Shown in pieces: positions 18,191-27,621 of a stretch of DNA of 64,000 bases (the first letter of the stretch is position 1; each line of letters opens with the position of its first letter). Where the stretch lies: contig NZ_JANKBZ010000013.1 of assembly GCF_024623785.1 (NCBI RefSeq), positions 225,762 through 289,761 on the forward strand. Direction: 5' to 3'. The translations under genes were made by a program, and so were the position numbers. Source of the stretch: Archangium lipolyticum. GTDB lineage: Bacteria; Myxococcota; Myxococcia; Myxococcales; Myxococcaceae. The notes beneath the pieces were generated by a model. The model had not been told where the DNA came from. It was given only the letters and a program-made list of their open reading frames with translations, and made no database searches.

Positions 18191-18298
18191 TGCAAGGGCC
18201 GTGGTGACTGTCAGCTGCTGAACGCGCTTGTCCGTTAGACGCACCGCGGCAAGCGCGGCAGCTGCGGTTCCCTGGGTTCTCGTCCACCGGGATGGTCT

Positions 18299-18312
18299 TG
18301 GTAGCGCTTGCA
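18299..18312. promoter_or_regulatory. LacI-family-like operator upstream of the sugar ABC importer
   Basis: The 14-mer tggtagcgcttgca fits TGnnAGCGCTnnCA, the dyad with a central CG typical of LacI/GalR regulators. It lies 81 bp before the binding-protein start, a sensible place for control by sugar. No lacI gene is in the window. Confidence 0.45.
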
Positions 18313-18392
18313 CGATTGCGCCTCTCCAAGCAGGATTCGCGCCTTCCCAGGTTCAGCACCCGATCCAACTTCTACAGGGAGGCAGATTCTAG

Positions 18393-19523
18393 ATGCGCTC
18401 TTCGTTCACACGTGTAGGTACCCCCGTAGCACTGGCCGCCCTGATGCTCCTGTCGTCGGCCTGCAAGAGTGAGAAGAAGGAGACGGCCGCGGGCGGTGAG
18501 ACCGCCGCGAAGTCGGGAGTTGCCGCGGGCGGGAAGATCGCCCTGCTGCTTCCCGAGTCGAAGACCGCCCGGTACGAGTCTCATGACCGCGTGCACTTCG
18601 AGCGCAAGGTGAAGGAGCTGTGTGCCGAGTGTGAGATCATCTATAGCAACGCCGATCAGGACGCCTCCAAGCAGCAGAACCAGGCCGAGGCGGCGCTGAC
18701 CAACGGGGCCAAGGTGCTGGTGCTGGATCCCGTGGACTCGGCCTCGGCGTCCGCCATCGTGACGCGCGCCCGGCAGTCCAAGATTCCGGTCATCAGCTAC
18801 GACCGCCTGATCGTCAACGCGGACGTGGACTACTACATCTCGTTCGACAACGAGAAGGTGGGCAAGCTCCAGGGCCAGGCGCTGGTCGACAAGCTGAAGG
18901 CGGACGGCAAGGGCAGCGGCACCATCGTGATGATCAACGGCTCGCCCACCGACAACAACGCGAAGCTCTTCAAGGCGGGCGCGCACTCGGTGATCGACGG
19001 CAGCGGCCTGCAGGTGGGTGCCGAGTACGACACCCCGGACTGGAGCCCGGACAAGGCCCAGCAGCAGATGGAGCAGGCGCTCACCTCGCTCGGCAAGGAC
19101 AAGATCGTCGGCGTGTACGCGGCCAACGACGGCACCGCGGGTGGCGCGATCGCCGCCATGAAGGCCGCCGGTGTCTCGCCGCTCCCGCCCGTCACCGGTC
19201 AGGACGCCGAGCTGGCCGCCATCCAGCGCGTCCTCGCGGGTGAGCAGTTCATGACCGTCTACAAGGCCATCAAGCCGGAGGCGGAGACCGCCGCCGAGCT
19301 GGCCGTCACCCTGGTGCGCGGCGGCACGCCGGCCCCGGGCCTGGTCAACGGCAAGGTGAACAACGGCCAGAAGGACGTGCCGTCCATCCTGCTCAAGCCG
19401 GTGGCCGTGACGAAGGAGAACGTCAAGAGCACCATCGTCGCCGATGGGTTCTGGACCCCCGAGCAGCTGTGCGTCGGGGCTTACAAGGATGCCTGCGCCG
19501 TGGCGCAGATCCAGGCCCCCTGA
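18393..19523 (+). CDS. sugar ABC transporter substrate-binding lipoprotein (XylF/RbsB type)
   Basis: 376 residues with ATG at 18393 and agggagg upstream. The lipobox LLSSAC marks a lipid-anchored periplasmic protein. After a low-complexity linker the fold starts 'KIALLLPESKTARYESHDRVHFERK', then 'NGAKVLVLDPVDS', 'SKIPVISYDRLI' and 'VYAANDGTAGGAIAAMKAAG', the pattern of family 1 periplasmic binding proteins, closest by eye to XylF. Probable ligand: xylose or another pentose/hexose. It is the first gene of the operon with the ATPase (18 bp later) and permease. Given the location among polysaccharidases it may import a sugar released from fungal or plant walls. Confidence 0.9.
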   Translation: MRSSFTRVGTPVALAALMLLSSACKSEKKETAAGGETAAKSGVAAGGKIALLLPESKTARYESHDRVHFERKVKELCAECEIIYSNADQDASKQQNQAEAALTNGAKVLVLDPVDSASASAIVTRARQSKIPVISYDRLIVNADVDYYISFDNEKVGKLQGQALVDKLKADGKGSGTIVMINGSPTDNNAKLFKAGAHSVIDGSGLQVGAEYDTPDWSPDKAQQQMEQALTSLGKDKIVGVYAANDGTAGGAIAAMKAAGVSPLPPVTGQDAELAAIQRVLAGEQFMTVYKAIKPEAETAAELAVTLVRGGTPAPGLVNGKVNNGQKDVPSILLKPVAVTKENVKSTIVADGFWTPEQLCVGAYKDACAVAQIQAP

Positions 19524-19541
19524 CGTTTCGAGGTTCTTCTG

Positions 19542-20330
19542 ATGTCCCAGACCCCATTGCTATCGCTCCGAGGCATCTCCAAGCGCTTCGGGGCCGTCCA
19601 GGCGCTCACCAAGGTGGACTTCGAGGTCTACCCGGGTGAGGTGGTGGCCCTCGTTGGAGACAACGGAGCAGGGAAGTCGACCCTCATCAAGGTCATCTCG
19701 GGAATCATCCCCATCGACGAGGGAGACATCCTCTTCGATGGCAAGCCGGTGACGCTGGGCATGCCCCAGAAGTCCACCGCGCTGGGAATCGCGACCGTGT
19801 ACCAGGATCTCGCCCTCTGCGATAACCTGGACGTGGTGGGGAACCTGTTCCTCGGGCGCGAGCTGGCCGCCAAGGGTGTGGGCGGGCTGCTGGGTTGGCT
19901 CGACGAGACGACCATGGAACGCCAGTCCGCCGAGTTGCTCCAGCGGCTCGCGGTGAGCATTCCGAGCGCGCGCACACAGGTGGCCGCGTTGTCCGGTGGC
20001 CAGCGTCAGTCCATCGCCGTGGCCCGCGCGATGATGGGCTCGCCGAAGATGGTGCTGCTGGACGAGCCCACGGCGGCGCTCGGTGTCGCGCAGACACGGC
20101 AGGTGCTCGATCTCATCCGGCGGCTGCGCGAGCAGGGCCTGGGGGTCGTGGTCATCAGTCACAACCTGGCGGACGTGTTCTCCGTGGCCGATCGCATCAT
20201 CGTGATGCGCCTCGGCCGGCGGGTGGCGACGTTCGATGTCAAAGCGGCGAAGGAGGTGGAGGTCGTCTCCGCCATCACCGGCGCCATTCCATCGGGCGAA
20301 AGGGCCCAATCCATGGGGGTGCAGCCATGA
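19542..20330 (+). CDS. sugar ABC transporter ATPase, single-domain form
   Basis: 262 residues. Walker A 'GDNGAGKST', signature 'LSGGQRQSIAVARAMM', Walker B 'MVLLDEPTAALG' and the H-loop 'VVISHN' are all present. Carbohydrate-type 2 importers (XylG, RbsA, MglA) normally have two fused ATPase domains of about 500 residues; here there is only one, so the active unit would be a homodimer. It is not a visible truncation: the stop overlaps the permease start (ATGA). Powers import through the permease encoded next. Confidence 0.9.
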   Translation: MSQTPLLSLRGISKRFGAVQALTKVDFEVYPGEVVALVGDNGAGKSTLIKVISGIIPIDEGDILFDGKPVTLGMPQKSTALGIATVYQDLALCDNLDVVGNLFLGRELAAKGVGGLLGWLDETTMERQSAELLQRLAVSIPSARTQVAALSGGQRQSIAVARAMMGSPKMVLLDEPTAALGVAQTRQVLDLIRRLREQGLGVVVISHNLADVFSVADRIIVMRLGRRVATFDVKAAKEVEVVSAITGAIPSGERAQSMGVQP

Positions 20331-21562
20331 GCGCTGCTCCGAATGCCATGCCAGCGATCGACCCTCGCCTGATCCAGGACGAGCCGGGGCTGATGGGAGC
20401 CCTCAAGGGCTTCCGCCGCCGTATCTCTCAGGGGGAGTTGGGGAGCCTGCCCGTTCTCATCGGGCTGGTGGCCATCTGGGTGACCTTCTACCTGGCCAAT
20501 GAGCGCTTCCTCTCCGCCGTCAACCTCACCAACCTCATGCTGCAGATCGCCGCCATGGGGATGATCTCCGCGGGCATCGTGCTGGTGCTGTTGCTCGGGG
20601 AGATCGACCTGTCGGCGGGCGCGGTGAGCGGCCTGGCCGCCGCCGTGATGGCGATCCTCAACGTCAAGCTGCAGTGGGGGGCCGTGCCCTCGCTGCTGGC
20701 CGGACTGGGCACGGGCGCGGCGATCGGGCTGTTCCAGGGCATCTGGATCACCCGGTTCCGGGTTCCCTCCTTCGTGGTCACCCTGGCCGGGTTCCTCGGA
20801 TGGCAGGGCGCGCTGCTCTACGTGCTGGGCGGTACGGGCACGGTGAACCTGAACGACCGGCTCATCACGGGGATGACCGGCACGTTCTTCGAGCCGTCCA
20901 TCGCCTGGCCGCTGGTGATCCTGATCGTCATCGTGGATCTGGCGACCGTCGCCCTCGAGCGGGCCCGGCGGGCGGCGGCGGGGCTGCCGCTGCCACGGAT
21001 CCGCTCCACCGCCATGCGGGTGGTCCTCACCTCGGGTGCGCTGGTGGCGGCCACCGCCATCTTCACGCAGGATCGCGGCCTGCCGCTCGGGACGCTGATC
21101 CTCGTGGGCGTCGTCCTGCTGCTCGAGACGGTGCTGGTGTGCACGCGCTTCGGCCGTCACGTCTTCGCGGTGGGCGGCAACATGGAGGCGTCGCGGCGCT
21201 CCGGCATCCGGGTCGAGCGCATCCGGGTCGCCGTCTTCACGCTCGGCTCCACCCTGGCGGCCGCGGGAGGCATCCTCGCCTCCTCGCGACTGCTGGCGGT
21301 GAACCAGTCGTCGGGCAGCGGTGACATCCTGCTCAACGCCATCGCGGCGGCGGTGATCGGCGGCACCAGCCTCTTCGGTGGGCGGGGCTCGGCCTGGTCG
21401 GCGATCCTCGGGGCCCTGGTCATCGGCTCCATCTCCAACGGGATGGATCTGCTGGCGCTGTCCTCGTCGGTGAAGTTCATGGTGACGGGCGCGGTGCTGC
21501 TCGTGGCCGCCTCCATCGACGCCATCTCCCGGCGCGGCCGTCAGGCCTCCGGCCGGGCCTGA
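20327..21562 (+). CDS. sugar ABC transporter permease (XylH/RbsC type)
   Basis: 411 residues from ATG at 20327, overlapping the ATPase stop by four bases, so translation is coupled. About ten hydrophobic segments. 'GEIDLSAGAVSGLAAAVMA' and 'GGTSLFGGRGSAWSAILGALVIG' are the conserved loops of the BPD_transp_2 family (ribose/xylose/autoinducer permeases), and 'VFAVGGNMEASRRSGI' the central family motif. A longer loop near residues 195-225 (ERARRAAAGLPLPRIRS) also fits XylH-like permeases. Forms the inner-membrane channel; two copies per transporter are expected. Confidence 0.92.
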   Translation: MSAAPNAMPAIDPRLIQDEPGLMGALKGFRRRISQGELGSLPVLIGLVAIWVTFYLANERFLSAVNLTNLMLQIAAMGMISAGIVLVLLLGEIDLSAGAVSGLAAAVMAILNVKLQWGAVPSLLAGLGTGAAIGLFQGIWITRFRVPSFVVTLAGFLGWQGALLYVLGGTGTVNLNDRLITGMTGTFFEPSIAWPLVILIVIVDLATVALERARRAAAGLPLPRIRSTAMRVVLTSGALVAATAIFTQDRGLPLGTLILVGVVLLLETVLVCTRFGRHVFAVGGNMEASRRSGIRVERIRVAVFTLGSTLAAAGGILASSRLLAVNQSSGSGDILLNAIAAAVIGGTSLFGGRGSAWSAILGALVIGSISNGMDLLALSSSVKFMVTGAVLLVAASIDAISRRGRQASGRA

Positions 21563-21578
21563 GAGTCGTTGTATACCG

Positions 21579-21609
21579 GTGGCCGCCGGGCACTCCGTCC
21601 GGCGGCCAC
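21579..21609 (+). terminator. terminator after the sugar ABC operon
   Basis: Perfect 11-bp stem gtggccgccgg / ccggcggccac with a nine-base loop, 17 bp after the permease stop, followed by tctccgtttctccc. Confidence 0.65.
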
Positions 21610-21629
21610 TCTCCGTTTCTCCCGACACC

Positions 21630-22241
21630 ATGAATTCCCAACCGCTCCTGCCCGTGTTCGACATCGGCGGTGTGTTCCTCGACTGGAACCCGCGCTACCT
21701 CTATCGCAAGCTGTTCACCGATGAGGCGGCGATGGAACACTTCCTCTCCACCGTCTGCACGTCGGAGTGGAACGTGCTGCAGGATGCTGGCCGCACCTGG
21801 GCCGAGGCCATCGCCGAGCTGTCCGGGCGCTTCCCGGAGCATGCCGAGCTGATCCGCTGCTACGACACGCGCTGGGAGGAGATGATCCCGCGTGTCTTCG
21901 AGGGTACGGTCGAGCTCCTCAGAGCCTTGCAGGCCCGGGGTCCGGTGTATGCGATCACCAACTTCTCGGCGGAGAAGTTCGCGTATGCCAAGACGCGCTG
22001 GCCGTTCCTCGCGAGCTTCGATGGCTGTGTCGTCTCGGGGGAGTGCCGGATGCTCAAGCCGGATCCGGCGATCTACCGGCGGCTCTGCCAGCAGTACGGC
22101 CTCGAGCCCTCGCGCTGCCTGTTCATCGACGACGTGCAGAAGAACGTCGACGGGGCGCGCGCGGTGGGAATGCAGGCGGTGCGCTTCGAGAGCCCCGAGC
22201 AGCTGCGCGCTGAGCTGGTCGCACGCGGAATGCTGACGTAG
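21630..22241 (+). CDS. HAD-superfamily phosphatase (YihX-like)
   Basis: 203 residues from the ATG at 21630; in-frame starts further upstream fall inside the terminator hairpin. HAD motif I is 'VFDIGGVFLDWNP', where the second position of the usual DxD is Gly, as in the YihX group of sugar-phosphate phosphatases. Motif II 'AITNFS', the Lys of motif III in 'MLKPDPAIY', and motif IV 'CLFIDDVQKNVDGA' are clear. Likely cytosolic, dephosphorylating a sugar phosphate or similar small molecule. It directly follows the sugar importer but behind a terminator, so a metabolic link is possible but unproven. Confidence 0.85.
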   Translation: MNSQPLLPVFDIGGVFLDWNPRYLYRKLFTDEAAMEHFLSTVCTSEWNVLQDAGRTWAEAIAELSGRFPEHAELIRCYDTRWEEMIPRVFEGTVELLRALQARGPVYAITNFSAEKFAYAKTRWPFLASFDGCVVSGECRMLKPDPAIYRRLCQQYGLEPSRCLFIDDVQKNVDGARAVGMQAVRFESPEQLRAELVARGMLT

Positions 22242-22354
22242 CCCGCCCGGGCCGCTCCTCCGGGACGCGGACGTGGACATGCTGACCCGAAAAGCCGGGT
22301 CCGGCCCTCTCTTACTCGGGCCGTTTCGTCCCCGTCACATTCCTCGGAGGTCTC

Positions 22355-24199
22355 ATGAGCAGGACGCGGAAGTTCCTCATCACCGGTCTGTTGGGCACGC
22401 TCGCCGCATGTGGTGGGCAGGAACCGCAGGAGCAGGTGGGCTCCCAGGGGCTCGAGCTCGCTGCCAACGCCGCCGGGCTGACGGCTACCTTCAGCAGCAG
22501 CTCGAGCTGGGAGGGTGGCTTCAACGGGGTGATCACCATCAAGAACACCACGAGCAGCCAGATCTCCGACTGGGCGGTGTCCTTCAAGTTCAACGGCAAC
22601 GCGGCGATCAGCGGTTCTCCCTGGGGCGCCGGAGGCTCCGCGACCAAGGCGGGCGATGGGACGTGGACCGTCCTGCCGAACACCTGGGGCGGCAACATCG
22701 TGCCCGCCAACGGCTCCGTGACCGTCACCTTCGGAGGCACGGGGACCTACAGCGGCATCAGCTCCTGCACCATCAACGGGTACTCCTGCGGAGGGAGCGT
22801 GCCGCCTCCCGTGGATCCCACGCCTCCGACGGTCAGCCTCTCGGCCAGCCCGGCCAACCTCACGAGCCCGGGCAGCGTGAGCCTCTCCGCGCCGGCGACC
22901 GACAACGTGGGCGTGACGAAGGTCGAGTTCTACAGGAACGGGGTGCTCCTGAGCACGGACACCTCCAGCCCATTCACCGCGTCGGACTCCTTCAGCTCCT
23001 TCAGCCAGAATGGCACCTACGGCTACACGGCCAAGGCCCATGACGCCGCGGGGAACACCGCCACCTCCAGCGTGGCGAGCGTCACCGTCAGCATCTCCGA
23101 CACCCCGCCGCCTCCTCCTCCGGGCGGGAGGATGTACATCGGCTACGCCAGCAGCTGGAACACGAGCATCAACGATCTCACCCCCGCCATCATCCCCAGC
23201 TACTACACGCACGTGAACCTCTCCTTCGTGCGGCCGGACATGGCGTACGTGAAGGGCTCGTACGAGTTCGATCAGGCCGTGGCGGGCTTCGAGTTCTTCG
23301 AGGGCGCCACGACGAACACCGGGCAGAAGAAGTTCACCCGGGAGCAGGCGCTCACGCTCATCAACAACATCAAGGCGCTGCGCCAGCGCGGCACGCAGGT
23401 GTGGATCTCCGTCGGCGGCTGGAGCTACAGCCAGGGCAGCCAGTGGTCCAACTTCAACGCGGCCCGTGTCGTCGACCTGGCGCAGGACCTCGGCGCCGAC
23501 GGCATCGACATCGACTGGGAGTCCAGCGGCAGCAGCTGCAACAAGCTGACGGCGGACCAGTTCAGCTGCACCAAGGACGGTGAGATCTCCCACATCATCA
23601 CCAGCCTCTACAACACCATCCAGAGCCGGGGCCTGTCGCTGGGCATCTCGATCGCCGGCTGGTCCACGGGCGCCTACTACGTGAAGGGCACGCCGTTCGA
23701 GGAGGGCAAGGTGCAGTGGGGCTCTCCCTTCGGTGGAACGATGTACACCGTGGTGAAGAACCACGGGAACAAGCTGCACCACATCAACCTCATGTCCTAC
23801 GACGGCGGCGACTACTACGACCCGCGCGAGGGCTATGAGTCCTACCGGGCCATCTACAGCGGGCCGATCGCCATGGGGCTGGAGATCGCCCCGGAGGGCG
23901 CGGGTGGCGCGACGCTGAAGCTCAACGCGGAGCCCGGCACGGTGTACGACGCCGAGATGCTCACCGGGCAGAACAACATGGCGACGAAGTATTACAACGT
24001 CGAGACGCTCGCCACGTACCTGAAGAACAAGGGCAAGCCGACGGACGGCATGATGGTGTGGCAGATCTGGAAGGAGCGCGTCCACGCGCCGGCCCCGGCC
24101 GGAGCCGCGTCGGTGAACTCCACCGGCCAGCTCGTCTGCCAGCTCCTGGGCATCACCAGCAATTGCAACCAGAGCCTGCCCAACCTCCCGAAGTACTAG
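22355..24199 (+). CDS. GH18 chitinase-like lipoprotein with N-terminal CBM2
   Basis: 614 residues, ATG at 22355 with cggagg upstream. Lipobox LAAC (Cys19). Residues about 38-150 are a family 2 carbohydrate-binding module ('GFNGVITIKNTTSSQISDWAVSF', 'SGSPWGAGG'). An Ig-like domain with 'TDNVGVTKVEFYRNG' follows to about 250, then a GH18 barrel with 'WISVGGWS' and catalytic 'GIDIDWESSG'. The Asp/Glu motif is complete. Module order differs from the chitinase at 16757 (CBM before the catalytic domain), so the two are complementary rather than recent copies. Expected to act on crystalline chitin at the cell surface. A strong inverted repeat follows. Confidence 0.9.
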   Translation: MSRTRKFLITGLLGTLAACGGQEPQEQVGSQGLELAANAAGLTATFSSSSSWEGGFNGVITIKNTTSSQISDWAVSFKFNGNAAISGSPWGAGGSATKAGDGTWTVLPNTWGGNIVPANGSVTVTFGGTGTYSGISSCTINGYSCGGSVPPPVDPTPPTVSLSASPANLTSPGSVSLSAPATDNVGVTKVEFYRNGVLLSTDTSSPFTASDSFSSFSQNGTYGYTAKAHDAAGNTATSSVASVTVSISDTPPPPPPGGRMYIGYASSWNTSINDLTPAIIPSYYTHVNLSFVRPDMAYVKGSYEFDQAVAGFEFFEGATTNTGQKKFTREQALTLINNIKALRQRGTQVWISVGGWSYSQGSQWSNFNAARVVDLAQDLGADGIDIDWESSGSSCNKLTADQFSCTKDGEISHIITSLYNTIQSRGLSLGISIAGWSTGAYYVKGTPFEEGKVQWGSPFGGTMYTVVKNHGNKLHHINLMSYDGGDYYDPREGYESYRAIYSGPIAMGLEIAPEGAGGATLKLNAEPGTVYDAEMLTGQNNMATKYYNVETLATYLKNKGKPTDGMMVWQIWKERVHAPAPAGAASVNSTGQLVCQLLGITSNCNQSLPNLPKY

Positions 24200-24213
24200 G
24201 AACAGGCGGGCCA

Positions 24214-24250
24214 CCACCGGGTGCGAGCAGTGCTGGCTCGCACCCGGTGG
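24214..24250 (+). terminator. terminator-like hairpin after the CBM2-GH18 gene
   Basis: A perfect 15-bp stem (ccaccgggtgcgagc / gctcgcacccggtgg) with a seven-base loop, 15 bp past the stop. It lacks a T run. It may also serve the convergent sigma-factor gene. Confidence 0.65.
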
Positions 24251-24410
24251 CGACTCGGGTGGTTCCGCCGCCAGGCCCCCCAGCAGTGGGGGTGACCGGG
24301 GGGCAGGTGCTCGCGGGCGCTAGAGGACTCGACGGCAGTGGGGGATTGCCGGGGCCAGCTCTGGCGCTACGAGTTCGACGGCGAGACCACCAGACGGCTT
24401 GAAAGGCCTT

Positions 24411-25019
24411 TCACAGCATTGCCGCGTCCTGCCCGACCCTCTGGAAGAGGAGCTCGCGCAGGTGGGCCCGGCCCAGGCGCAGCCGGCTCCGGACCGTCTC
24501 GAAGGGGACCTCCAGCTCCTCGGCCATCTCCGGGACGCTCATTCCCATCACATGGTGGAGGAGCAGGGCGCGCCGCTGCTCGTCGGAGAGCTGCTCCAGC
24601 AGCCGCGCCATGTGTTCGCGCAGCAGGCAGTCATCCGGTACCTCGTCGTCCGAGCATACCGTGGCCGACTCCACGGCCTCTTCGTCCACGTCCACCTGGT
24701 TGCGCTCGGCGCGCGCCCGCCTCGAGGCGGCGAAGGTCACGCGGACCACCACCCGGTCCGCCCAGGAGACGAAGGCGCCCTCGCCGCGGTAGCTGGGCAG
24801 TCCGCGCAGGATGGCGACCAGCGCCTCCTGGGTGATGTCATCCACTTCGGAGTCTCCGTGGACCGAGTACCGGACGAGGTTGCGCACCCGTGGTAGCAGC
24901 TCCGCCAGCAGGGACTCGGCCGCATCACGCCGTCCCTCGATTGCCGCGCGGATGCGCGGCTCCTCGGTTGGCACCATCATCGGGCGATTGCACGTGCTGT
25001 GGGTTCTGATCGTTTGCAT
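24411..25019 (-). CDS. ECF-type RNA polymerase sigma factor
   Basis: About 202 residues from the ATG at 25019; ATGs at 24980 and 24977 are equally possible because none has a good ribosome site. Region 2 is seen as 'LLPRVRNLVRYSVHG', 'DDITQEALVAILRGLPSYRGEGAFVSW' and 'ADRVVVRVTFAASRRARAE'. Region 4 is 'LLEQLSDEQRRALLLHHVMGMSVPEMAEELEVPFETVRSRLRLGRAHLR', quoted here in pieces: 'LSDEQRRALLLHHVMGMS', 'PEMAEELEVPFETVRSRLR'. A full anti-sigma partner is not adjacent. It lies between chitinase genes, so it could control them, but nothing in the sequence proves this. Confidence 0.88.
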   Translation of the reverse strand: MQTIRTHSTCNRPMMVPTEEPRIRAAIEGRRDAAESLLAELLPRVRNLVRYSVHGDSEVDDITQEALVAILRGLPSYRGEGAFVSWADRVVVRVTFAASRRARAERNQVDVDEEAVESATVCSDDEVPDDCLLREHMARLLEQLSDEQRRALLLHHVMGMSVPEMAEELEVPFETVRSRLRLGRAHLRELLFQRVGQDAAML

Positions 25020-25206
25020 GGGTATGAGGGGGGTAGGGGGGTTCTCATCCCCGGTACGCCGGCCTGCGGGGGGCGGGACTCTCCAGGTTCGAGCCCCAAT
25101 CCCGGACCCTGACGAGTCCCGCCCCTCGGCCACGGCAATACCGGCACCGGCAGGGACGCCTTCGTCCCCACCGGTCAGGTGCTGCGACTACCGCTCATGC
25201 TTGGAA

Positions 25207-25239
25207 GTCCGGCCACGCGCGTGCTCTGCGTGGCCGGAC
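25207..25239 (-). terminator. terminator of the minus-strand GH18 gene
   Basis: Perfect 12-bp stem gtccggccacgc / gcgtggccggac around nine bases, seven bp beyond the chitinase stop on the minus strand. The following bases on that strand read ttccaag. Confidence 0.65.
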
Positions 25240-25246
25240 CAGGGGG

Positions 25247-27280
<2,034 letters not shown>

Positions 27281-27563
27281 TCTCGACCTCTCAGTTGCAA
27301 GAAAACGGTTCATGGCGCGACCCGCGGTGGCACCGTCCAGAGGGACCTGCTCGAGAGAACCCCCCGGCGAGCCGCGCGCATGTGTCTCTTTGCTGCAATC
27401 ACTTGCGGGTTCGCGCTCAAAGAGTCTCAAAGGTCCGGATCCGGGTCAAGAGGATTAAGCGGTGATTTGTTTTTTGTAACTTATCCCGGGTCTCGCCCGT
27501 TATCCCGGAATCTGTAGGGATTACTCCACACGAGAGGAGAAGGACTCATGCATCAAAATAGAA
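27281..27563. promoter_or_regulatory. upstream region of the minus-strand chitinase gene
   Basis: About 280 bp without a convincing gene. On the minus strand a TTGACC hexamer (27444-27449) may be a -35 element, but no clear -10 is seen. The 9-mer ttatcccgg occurs twice (27481 and 27500), 19 bp apart, in an AT-rich patch. This could be a regulator site. Confidence 0.35.
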
Positions 27564-27598
27564 ACGCGCGTGTGAGGCGCAAGGGCTCACACGCGCGT
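27564..27598 (-). terminator. rho-independent terminator of the amino-sugar operon
   Basis: A perfect 13-bp stem (acgcgcgtgtgag / ctcacacgcgcgt, nine-base loop) is followed on the minus strand by ttctattttg. It lies 24 bp after the hexosaminidase stop and ends the murQ-to-GH20 operon. Confidence 0.85.
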
Positions 27599-27621
27599 CT
27601 ATCACTCACCCAATTACCAGG

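Noticed and set aside
19542..20330. Broken two-domain ATPase with a frameshift
   Set aside because: All ABC motifs are present once, the stop overlaps the permease start, and the next frame already encodes the permease. No leftover second ATPase domain is visible.
24251..24410. Plus-strand text reading GQLWRYEFDGETTRRLERPF after the chitinase
   Set aside because: It looks protein-like for about 25 codons but has no clear start and runs into the antisense of the sigma-factor gene. It may be a gene remnant, but the evidence is too thin to annotate.
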